Shown: in pieces, positions 22,588-31,528 of the stretch
How positions within the stretch are numbered: position 1 is the stretch's first letter
How the letters are laid out: every line of letters begins with the position of its first letter
NCBI GenBank assembly: GCA_022539475.1
Contig: VCMS01000056.1
Span: forward strand, 62,001 to 126,000
Direction: 5' to 3'
Origin: Gracilaria domingensis
Lineage: Eukaryota; Rhodophyta; Florideophyceae; Gracilariales; Gracilariaceae
Length of the DNA: 64,000 nt
Made by a program: the position numbers and the translations under genes
Notes under the pieces: generated by a model
What the model was told of the DNA's origin: nothing
The model's input: only the letters and a program-made list of their open reading frames with translations
Database searches by the model: none

Positions 22588-23523
22588 TTGACCGTTACAA
22601 AACTGAATGTAGTGCAGAGCACTGCTAAAACTACCGTTATATTACACTGCGCCATTTGGCCACTTTTACTCCCTACGATGTTCCCCAGCTCGTTAGCCGA
22701 GGTGGGGAGCTCTACAAGTACAGACAGTGGAGCTCGACAGAATAGTATGAAAGCTCACGCAAAGATTGGTTGTCCCCGCGAAGATAGTGGTGGAGCTCGC
22801 AAAAATAGTGGAGGAGCTCACACAAGAAGTGGAGGTTCCTGCGTTTATTCTGGAGGGGCGAGAAAGAATGTAAGTAAGGCTCGTAGAAGTTCTGAAGGAC
22901 GATGTCGGGGTGCCAGTAGACCCCGGAAGCATAAGATGCGCCACCGCCTGATCCAGATAATCTACATGTAGCACAGTCTAGTGATCATATTGAGGGTCCC
23001 GTCAATGATGTAATTGCAGCTTCTCAAATTTCTGCCGATCTTTCGAGAGTTGCTGATAGGAGTTCCATTTCACTGCCTCCACGGATTTATCTGTTACCTC
23101 CGTCTCCACCTATTCCGGGACCACCCGCTCCCCCACCGCTGCAACCTATTCTCTCGCCACCCGCGCCCCCACCGCTGCCGCCTATTCTGCCGCCATCCGC
23201 TCCTCCGCTGCTGCCGCCATAGATCCATCTGACTTCTCCAACTTATCCAGCGACTTCGACTCCAACTGGAACTACATCTACTCTTGAGTCTTCAGTGGGT
23301 AAGCTAGACAGAGTAGCGATGAGACCGCCTGCTAGCCCGTCTCGTGAATTATTTCGTGTGTTCTACCCGTGGGATGAAAGTGCTTAAGTCGCTTGGGATG
23401 ATGACTCTCTTCGAACCAGTATTCCGGATTCGAGATTAAAGTGTACTGCATTCGAAGGCGAAACCTATGCTAAATTCTATGTCGCAAGAGGCCATAGATT
23501 TTTACAATGCATCAACACAGTAA
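22588..23523 (+). pseudogene. Low-complexity coding-like region with Pro-rich segment
   Basis: Three blocks in differing frames suggest a decayed or spliced gene. 22700-22971 has repeated SGGARKNSGGAH units. 23040-23220 reads SISLPPRIYLLPPSPPIPG and then a Pro/Ala/Leu-rich run ending in TAG. Then comes ESSVGKLDRVAMRPPASPS with RELFRVFYPWDESA, followed by the tail SQEAIDFYNASTQ (stop 23521-23523). The tail is shared with the left arm. The Pro-rich part looks like a cell-wall or linker protein; no function is assigned. Confidence 0.35.
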
Positions 23524-23741
23524 AGTGACTACACGGTTTTCTCTTCCATCCATTTGTATTTGACGGAAACGCAGAGTAAATAAGCAAACAATTCGTTTAT
23601 TATGGCACATGAAAAGCCATCATAAAACAAAAGATCCGACATTGTGATCAGAATACTAACCACACAATACGAAATAAATAAATATCTTCTAAAACCACTA
23701 ATCGTATTAGATCAACGATGATAGAAGTAATGTCAAACAGC

Positions 23742-24253
23742 TCAGTGCTCATGCACTCCATTGGCTACGGGATGATTCTCGAACACTCCAGGAAGATTCG
23801 AGAAGAGGCTCATATCGGAACCAGGCTCAAACCCCACAGAGAAGTCGGTGTCGTCCGGAAACTCCTCGATGTGCACAAGAGAGGCCTCGATCTCATCCGC
23901 GAACGTATCCTCACGATCCGGACTTAGATGACCAAACTGGGCAAAAATCCAACCATACAGATATAGTTGAAACTCGTCATGCAAGTCCTTCATGACTCCC
24001 TTGTCGTATGAGATGGAAAGCTTTTTGAGAAGAAGGGCATACTCCTCGGTTATGAACGCGCACGGAGCTGCATGAATCCGAAGACGATGTGAAAAGACGC
24101 CCAAGCCAGACGATACTTCTCGGTAGGATCGTCAGTTATGCCGTCAAACCACACCAACATCCTCTGGCGCCCCAGTTCGATACCAGCATAGAACTGATAC
24201 GCTATATCAAAAGCGGGCGTATTACAGGGGCCACCGGCGTTGTTGTTATCCAT
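23742..24253 (-). pseudogene. Uncharacterised arm gene, right copy (frameshift)
   Basis: Paralogue of the frame at 19593-20108, in the opposite orientation. Starts ATG 24253 (MDNNNAGGPC), continues through RQRMLVWFDGI and EKYRLAWASFHI, then loses frame near 24063 and resumes with ITEEYALLLKKLS to the end NHPVANGVHEH. The lesion differs from the stop in the left copy, so the two decayed independently and both derive from a once intact gene of about 171 codons. Confidence 0.65.
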
Positions 24254-24879
24254 TGGAAAAATCTTCGGTGATCGACGGAACGAAGAGGTAACGGAAAGGA
24301 GGGGGGGCGGTGAGCAAAGGAGTGGGGTAGGGAAGAAAGGGGTTGAAAAGGGGAGGAGGGGCAGAGCGTCGGCAGAGCGGGAGGGCTGTTTGGCCGAAGG
24401 GAGGAAATGCTTAGTTGTTGAAGAGCTGAGGTGCTGAAGGTTTGGGCATCGATCCAGTGGTTGTCAATCTTAGCCTTCTTCTTATAGTGCACAAAATGCG
24501 TGATACTGCTGGTGGTTAAAGCGCAGTCTACAATCACAACATATCTCATCGAGAGCTAGATCCACAATTATAGCTGTCATGTACAATGTGCTTCAACTGC
24601 AAGAGAACATCTCCAACATTAAAGGAATCCACCAGTTTCAATTCTTCAAAGCATCACAGCAGAAGTCTTCATATATCATGATAGCTTTGAAATCAGAAAC
24701 ATCTCATGCTACTTTGTAGCTCAAGATTACTGCAAGCATCTTTCACATTAAAGAAATCCATCGGTTCCCAATTTAGACATCAAAGTAGAAATATTCATGT
24801 ATCACGAAAGCTTTGACTTCAGACGGTGCTCATTATAGATAGCAGCTGTAAATCACTCCAATAAAATTCAGTGAAATCG

Positions 24880-25740
24880 TCTACACTGAGTGTTCACTTC
24901 AATTTGGCTCACATTTGTGTTACCTAAACGACTTCACCCTAAGCGCGAATTCAACCAAAAGGTAAACAGTGAGTCTCAAACTCTGTTTGGCTCACATTGT
25001 GATTAAATACACAATTTAACCATTAGGAAAGTCAAAGAAAGGGTCTACAATGGTTAAACAATGATTAGTCTTCTTAGCTTGGCTCAATTTCTGTTTCGTG
25101 AGGCGACGGTATACGACGCAAAGTATAAAAATGCTCTACAGTGCATTTTGCATGTAACCTGACTTTTATTGTGCTAACGAACCCGCCGTCGCCTTAAGCA
25201 AATTCAAAGCAGTGGTTTGTATTGAGTGGAATATTCAACATGGCTCAAATTGTGCTTATGTATACTCCATTGCAATTATATAATTTAACAAAATGGATTA
25301 AAGTGATTAACGTCTTCAATATGGCTCACATTGTGAATACGGATACACCGTCACACTAAGCAAACTCATTTAAATGGTCTATTAAGTTTCCAAGTGGTCC
25401 ACAGTGAGTGACTTCCTCAATATCACTCACATTATTCTACATTATACTCCATTACTCTTTGCAAAATTAAAAAAATGGTCTACAATGAGTCGCGACATCA
25501 ACATATGTTACATTATGCTTACTTATTATACATTGAAACTGAGACGGATTGTTTGAAATTGAATTGCTTTGTCAACATCGCTTACATTGTGCATTATTAT
25601 GAACAATATCCAATTCGAACGCAATGGGCTTTAGATAGTCAATTTTTTTACGTGGATTACATTATGCTTACGTTTATGCCGGCACATTCACAAAATTGAA
25701 AAGAATAGTCTGTGTGTCACTGCTTTAATAAAGCTCAAAT
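24880..25740 (-). repeat. 81-bp tandem repeats, right arm
   Basis: Degenerate units recognisable by TGGCTCACATTGTG and GGTCTACA(A/G)TG. This is the reverse complement of the left-arm array but more diverged. Confidence 0.75.
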
Positions 25741-25982
25741 TGTAGTGGCGTTAACTTCTGAACCCATTTTACCGTCGCAGTTGAGTATACTGGTTGCGAT
25801 TAGAGAACAGAAACATTGAAGTATGTTATATTTGCATGATGCGTACGGTCATAGGTTTCATTTGTGTATTGATGAGAAAGTCTACTACATCGAAGACAGA
25901 GCAAGCAATGTATGTCTCACTGCTGTGTTCAGAACACAAATAATTTAGGTATTGCACAGTTTTGCTGTTTTTTAATACGACG

Positions 25983-26058
25983 TTTTGCTGCAGTGACAGA
26001 CAAACCATTCGGCCGCGGCGCGAAGCGCCGCGTGCGGCCGAAGGCCGCTTTTTTCTTG
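25983..26058 (+). repeat. Outer double-hairpin motif, right arm
   Basis: Inverted copy of 5189-5267: GCGGCGC-GAA-GCGCCGC then GCGGCC-GAA-GGCCGC followed by TTTTTT. Near-identical to the left copy, while the flanking arm sequence has diverged much further. Confidence 0.85.
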
Positions 26059-26641
26059 TCTGAAATAATAATAAATGTTTTGGTCTTTTTGAAACAGTCT
26101 CTGTTCTTTGGGGCGAAATGAAGGTTTGTCTCCAAAATTGTTTGGAGAGGTTTCTACAAATTTTGAAAGTTGTGCAATTTGTTTTGGACAAACAGCCGAC
26201 AAATTTCAGAATGCGTCGTGTCCACGGCGCGTCTTGTCTATCTTTTGTCGAAAGGCCCGAACGCCTGGCGGGCCCAGTCGAAACACATCAGTACATGGAT
26301 TATCAATCGCACCCATCGCAACCATACGAAGCGAGCCCGCCCAGGACTACGAAAAGGTCCGAACTATTCGCCTGAAGCTGTGTTATTCTTAAGCGTGTAA
26401 TCCGAGATGATGGATTCTAACGGAAATGGAAACAATGGTGTTGCTGCTATTTACGTTGTGTTTGGACATGGTGACTGGGAAAGAAGATTAAGAAATCTTT
26501 TGATATAGCACCATCGCTTCCAGTGTGGCTGAAACTCTTCCTTTACAACACTCAAAAGCACTATTCCCTGCCTGCTTTCGTATTGATAAATACCTATCGG
26601 AATTCTCGGTTTTTGCTACATTAGCATACACACAGAACGGA
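26059..26641. other. Upstream region of the IPT/propeller gene
   Basis: No RNA or protein recognised. The IPT/propeller frame is open from 26525, but only GTG precedes the ATG at 26642. Confidence 0.45.
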
Positions 26642-29266
26642 ATGTGGGGCGTTATTTCTGTAGTTGGATGTTTCTTACTTCTGGGCGGAAGAGAAAGTGC
26701 ATTAGGTGCCAAAGCGACTATTCCTTTCGACCATCTAGCTCACGCCGTACCCGGGAAGGATATTACAGTACGAGATGAAGATGGTGATGGTTTCGCTGAG
26801 GTTACTCTGAATGGAGAATTATCTCACACGCATTACTTCGTTCCAGGTCCACCTGCGATAGTTGGAAAGCTGGTGTCTTACGAGTGGGTTGATAATAGTG
26901 AACAAGCTGTCATTGGAAGTGCTCTGACCGTTACATACAATTTCCCTGTTGGAGTTACTACTGTTACTCTGACTGTTGCAGATAATAGCGGAGATACATC
27001 TTCCAATAATATATCTGTTACAGTTTCACCATCCGCAGACCAGGGTGCATATTTGTACTTTTACGACTTCTCTCGCATTTCTGTTGATGACGGGGCTTTG
27101 CCAAAGACTCTGTCGCCGCAGTTCGGTCTCGCCGTACAAAGTTTGGATTTCGGCCAGAAGGACTCGTTTCCTGATGTTCCATTCATTTCCCACGGACCAT
27201 TCGCATGCAAGGCGATGACGGAATATCTTGCTAAGGTTGAAGATGAGTATGTGTTCTACGTAGAGCACGGAGATGGGGTTGTCATTCTGCAAGTTGACGG
27301 AAAGACTGTTCTGCGAAAATTGAACATCGGCACAAACTCGACTTCGACGGTCGCAAACTCTCTGAAGTTAACTAAAGGAAAGCACAAATTGGACCTTGTC
27401 TATTATGCCCCGGATCCTGAGCAGGCGCAGTTAGTTCTGGGAGTTGAAAGGGGCGGCGTAAAGCAACCGGTTCCGCCCGATTCCTTTAGTTATGAATCAA
27501 ATATGGTACTCCCAACAGTACACAAAATTACACCAACGGAGTCAACAATTGGAGGAGGCGGTTCCCTCAAGATTTTTGGAGCGGGCTTTACGTTGAATTC
27601 TGAGGTAACTATAGGTCCGTATCAAGTTGAAGAAGTATACGTTAGGAGCGATTCCCAGATTCATATTAAGGTGCCTGTGGCTTCGGGTCCGGCAGACGTT
27701 CTTCTAAGTGTTACGACGAGCCGGGGGCAGAGCAATCCAATTCATTTCATGTACACTGAGGAAGCATTGATGCCTATCAAGTTCAAAGAAGATTATGTAC
27801 GTTATGAAAACGGAACGTTGTATCCATCAGAGCAGTTTGCAACAGTTGCGCTTGGCCCTGATTTGAGATACTATTTCGGCTCGCTTGATACCCATATTCA
27901 TGTTCTCACACTCGAACACAAGAGAATGGTTGTTAAAGGTTATTGCAAGTCGGAGAGCGCAGGACCGTCAAGATCAATCACTGGTGTTTCGTTTAATCCC
28001 GCAGATACAACTCTCAGGGTTTACATTGCGACAAATACGTTTTACTGGAAGAATTGGGGTCTCATGGCCGATGAAGATGGATGGCACAATGGAAAAATAG
28101 AAACGTTTGTTCCCTCAAAAGATACCGAGACCCCTGAGATCTGCCTGCTCCACGAAGAAGATTTGGTAACTGGATTACCAGTTTCCAATCACGATCATGG
28201 GGTGAATAGCTTGATATGGGACAATAATGGAAATTTGTACGCTCAAATAGGTGGTTTTACAAATGCAGGACATTCTGTTCCGGGGGATCTTGTTGGAGGT
28301 GTGCCAGAATCAGTCTTGAGTGGTGCCACTATCGTGATTCACATCCGAGCTCCGGGATTTGATGGACACGTGAAGTATGATCAATACGCGGATCCCGGAA
28401 CAGCCAAAAAGGTGACACCTGACAAGTTCGTTGAAGGGTATGGGTTTGGATTCCGCAATTCTTACGGCTCTGTGTATCACAGCAATGGCTTTATATATGC
28501 TACGGACAACGGCCCTAACAAGGGATACGGCAAACGATCGGTTACTTGCAATTCCGAGGACGACGATCCGTGGCATCCAGATTCACTCGTTTTGGTTCAC
28601 AAAGACGGATATTATGGATTCCCGAACAGGGCACGGGGTTCGTATGGTGATGTTCGACAATGCGTGTACCACGCACCAACAGAGAAAAGCAAAAACGGAT
28701 TCACGTCCGCTCTTGCCACATTTGAGGCCTCGACAAACGGGCTCATTGAATACACAGCCAACTGCTTCCAAGGGCAGCTTCGAGGTGATCTTCTTGTCTC
28801 TAAATATGCCGTGGCAGGTTCTGGAAAACTGTATAGAGTATCACTTGACGCCACTGGTACGAAGCGGGTCGGAGATGTAGAAGAACTCGCGCAGTTTTCT
28901 GGACTTAGTATTGCAATGAATCCGTTTGGAGTTTTGGTTATGCCTAGAGTGCAGCAACCAAACATCGCTGTTTTGATGCCAGACGAAGAGGATAGAAGTA
29001 CGAAAGAGCCACATATTACGGCAGTGATGCCCAACCGCGGCTTACAAGCAGGGGGAAATCAAGTTGCGATCACTGGTGAAAACCTCACAAAGGGCGCTCG
29101 TGTATTCTTCGGGGAGGCATCGTGTAGGGTGGTACGTCGCAGCCCAACAAACGACTGGCTTCTCTGTGTCGCACCTCCCGGTAAAGGTGCTGTCAACGTC
29201 GTAGCTAAGACTGCGGAAGGGGCAACGCAGTCGATTCATAAGAATTACTTTTACCTTGAGTTCTAG
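26642..29266 (+). CDS. Secreted PKD/PA14-like/IPT protein with a propeller domain
   Basis: 874 codons in one exon. ATG 26642 is chosen because MWGVISVVGCFLLLGGRESALG is a good signal peptide. Domains by residue: a PKD-like Ig fold (about 73-130, VSYEWVDNSEQ... VTLTVADNSGD); a PA14-like lectin domain (about 133-270, YVFYVEHGDGVVILQVDGK); an IPT/TIG Ig fold (about 290-375, ITPTESTIGGGGSLKIFGAG); a beta-propeller resembling glucose/sorbosone dehydrogenases (about 390-770, with HDHGVNSLIWDNNGNLY and GYGFGFRNSYG); and a second IPT fold (about 790-870, AVMPNRGLQAGGNQVAITG). Such proteins act at the cell surface or in the matrix, binding or oxidising sugars. The catalytic state of the propeller cannot be judged. 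No lesion is visible. Confidence 0.85.
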   Translation: MWGVISVVGCFLLLGGRESALGAKATIPFDHLAHAVPGKDITVRDEDGDGFAEVTLNGELSHTHYFVPGPPAIVGKLVSYEWVDNSEQAVIGSALTVTYNFPVGVTTVTLTVADNSGDTSSNNISVTVSPSADQGAYLYFYDFSRISVDDGALPKTLSPQFGLAVQSLDFGQKDSFPDVPFISHGPFACKAMTEYLAKVEDEYVFYVEHGDGVVILQVDGKTVLRKLNIGTNSTSTVANSLKLTKGKHKLDLVYYAPDPEQAQLVLGVERGGVKQPVPPDSFSYESNMVLPTVHKITPTESTIGGGGSLKIFGAGFTLNSEVTIGPYQVEEVYVRSDSQIHIKVPVASGPADVLLSVTTSRGQSNPIHFMYTEEALMPIKFKEDYVRYENGTLYPSEQFATVALGPDLRYYFGSLDTHIHVLTLEHKRMVVKGYCKSESAGPSRSITGVSFNPADTTLRVYIATNTFYWKNWGLMADEDGWHNGKIETFVPSKDTETPEICLLHEEDLVTGLPVSNHDHGVNSLIWDNNGNLYAQIGGFTNAGHSVPGDLVGGVPESVLSGATIVIHIRAPGFDGHVKYDQYADPGTAKKVTPDKFVEGYGFGFRNSYGSVYHSNGFIYATDNGPNKGYGKRSVTCNSEDDDPWHPDSLVLVHKDGYYGFPNRARGSYGDVRQCVYHAPTEKSKNGFTSALATFEASTNGLIEYTANCFQGQLRGDLLVSKYAVAGSGKLYRVSLDATGTKRVGDVEELAQFSGLSIAMNPFGVLVMPRVQQPNIAVLMPDEEDRSTKEPHITAVMPNRGLQAGGNQVAITGENLTKGARVFFGEASCRVVRRSPTNDWLLCVAPPGKGAVNVVAKTAEGATQSIHKNYFYLEF

Positions 29267-31528
29267 TCTATACCGTGTTTTTCATTATGGCCAGAAATTA
29301 AAAGCCCTCGTCACACTAACGTACTCAGGAATCCATGGTGGTCAAATGAAATGATTTGCAGGTAGATGAGAGATATATCAGAGCATATATATATATATCT
29401 CTCTATATGAGTATGCTGGCATACTTGAAGACGTCAGGATCTCAAGCCTGCATATTCAAGTGTACAGAATTCCATCTTTTCTCTTTGACCTCAAAGAAAA
29501 AAGTTGGAACTCAAAGTTGAGGCTTAATTTCTTAACAGATCAATGCGCCGAACGGAGAGAAAGTCCCTGAGGCACATCCTTCAGCCTATGAGGTATAATA
29601 AACTTTAAAAAAAAGATTATAACTTACAATAACATGGACTGCTGTAACTTAAGTCCTAGTTGGTAAATATCTTAACAATGGACAAGATACCATCGCGTAC
29701 AATCAATGATTATAGCAGATGGTATCTTGTCTGCTGGTGATCGTACCGCAACTGATTCTTTTTCTGAATCCTTTTCTCCTCTTTCAAGTTGTCCATTACT
29801 CAATTCGCGTGCAAATCTTCCATTAGATACTGGTTAATACGTCAGCAGCTGACTAATCCGTCGATCACTAAAACCTGGACTTGCAACCTAAAAGCTCTGA
29901 AAAGAGAATTGGCAGCAGCGCCCGATTTAAAACAACCAAAAGGTGCGGAGCAGCGTCGCTAAACCACGAGCTATTTACGGAATAAGTCTGCAAAACTGGC
30001 TGAGTATAGCACAAATTGGAGGAGGAGCAGGGGCGCAGAGAGAGAGAGAGAGAGGGAGAGATGATGATGAACGCAATTTATTCTATAGGTTCACACGGGT
30101 CAAAAAAGACCGGTGGCTCCGTAAGCTGCCGTCGGCTTGCTCGAGCAAGCCGACGGCGGTTCACCGCTGCCGCTGTAAGCTGGAGAACCGTTCTCTCTAA
30201 CGTAAGCATTACGGCCTTGTACTCCATCGAGGGGTGCGAGCCACGCATTTTGCTGAGGGAGAGAGAGACGTCTCTTTTCGCACAGAGAGAGCTGGCCTTT
30301 TTAGCGAGAGCGGTTCTTTCAGAAGCGCTCCGCAGCTAGTTCTAGTTAAGCTAGGGCGCCCATAAATGAGAGAGAGAGAGAGAGAGTACAGAGAGACCAT
30401 TTGCACAAAGAAACTTGTGGGCGCTACGCTCAAAGAGAGCATAAGGCTAGTCACACTAACCCTGAGTCACAGTGGGTATAGATACTACTCTACTAGAGTA
30501 GAAGGCTAACTCTTAAGATACCTTCCGCCAAATTTGAAAAAATACCAGACCGGAGCCTGCTTTGCGCTTGTCAGAGCTTTCAAAGCACCGCTTGCAAGAA
30601 CGCAGAAACTGGAACTCCATTCTAAGATATGCTGGAGCAGCCGCTGCGTGTTCCATGTCGCTCAGAGCAGCGCCATATAGAACCTCGTGTCGCTCTACGC
30701 GACCAATTGCAGTAACTACAACGCTCAACAATGTGTCCAATTCGGACTATCTCTCAATTTTATTCTGTCGCACCTTCCAGGCCCTAGTCATCCAGGTGTT
30801 TACTAGAAGCGCTCTACGCAAATGATATATCTGGGATACCGGCAATAAGAGTCGAGATGAGGGTGCTGGGTTGCTCACAAGAGCATGTTTCCTTTGATTG
30901 AAACGTTCTACGCCACGTCGTGTGTAGGCTAATTCACCGCAGAAGAGAGAAAGAGAGCCTGTCGTCATTTTCGGCCTTCATAAGATCCCGTACGCTCATT
31001 TCATCTCGTCAAGCCCGTGCTTTTTCGATGCCCGTTAACAAACACATCACGAAGAAACGAATTTCTTTTCCCTTGTCCTTTTTTGGGAGAGAGAGTTACA
31101 TGTGATTAGTTGATAGCTCCCACAATTTCGACGTCAGGGCCATGCGGAAGAACAAGAAGAAGAGAGTGTGTGAGTGTGTGTATGTGTCTCGACGTCACTT
31201 GCTCCTTGAAAGTAAAGCTTGTGTGCACAATAAGGTTGATTACACTGCAAAACAGAAAGAAAGCAACGCTATTGAGAAACGCGGGCCGTCGGAGCAAGGC
31301 TCCGACGGAAGATAAAAGCCAGGGAAGGAGAAGAAACGAAAAAACGGTGAGGCAAAAAGATGAGTCGTGGAGGAATGTTGAACCAGTGGGGGATTTGGTG
31401 CTGTAGCTAATACAAAGAACAAAACGCTTGGGCGGAAGAAGGGTAGACAATCTAATCAGATGAACGCAATCGCTGGTGAATGTGTGCAACTATATCACAC
31501 AGCTTGAAACACCTCTGAGAAACAGGTC
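29267..31528. other. Intergenic region with microsatellites and palindromes
   Basis: Holds AT and GA microsatellites (29388-29404, 30040-30060, 30368-30387) and several perfect inverted repeats: 29681-29694 with 29718-29731, a 30-bp palindrome at 30128-30157, and a 10-bp stem at 31284-31306. No gene was supported. Confidence 0.6.

Larger units (their letters stand above)
5189..26058. repeat. Large inverted-repeat (foldback-like) structure
   Basis: Two arms in opposite orientation can be followed by eye. The left arm is 5189-5833 plus, after the retrotransposon, 18391 to about 20450 (roughly 2.7 kb). The right arm is about 23410-26058 (roughly 2.65 kb). Both have the same order from outside in: GC-rich double hairpin, about 300 bp of diverged unique sequence, 81-bp tandem repeats, a TATA-like promoter with a gene of about 171 codons, then a 3' region with the tail of a convergent frame. 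The arms have clearly diverged, perhaps to 70-80% identity, so the structure is old. About 3 kb lies between them. No target duplication was found outside the hairpins, so it is a foldback-type element or an old inverted duplication. Confidence 0.75.
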
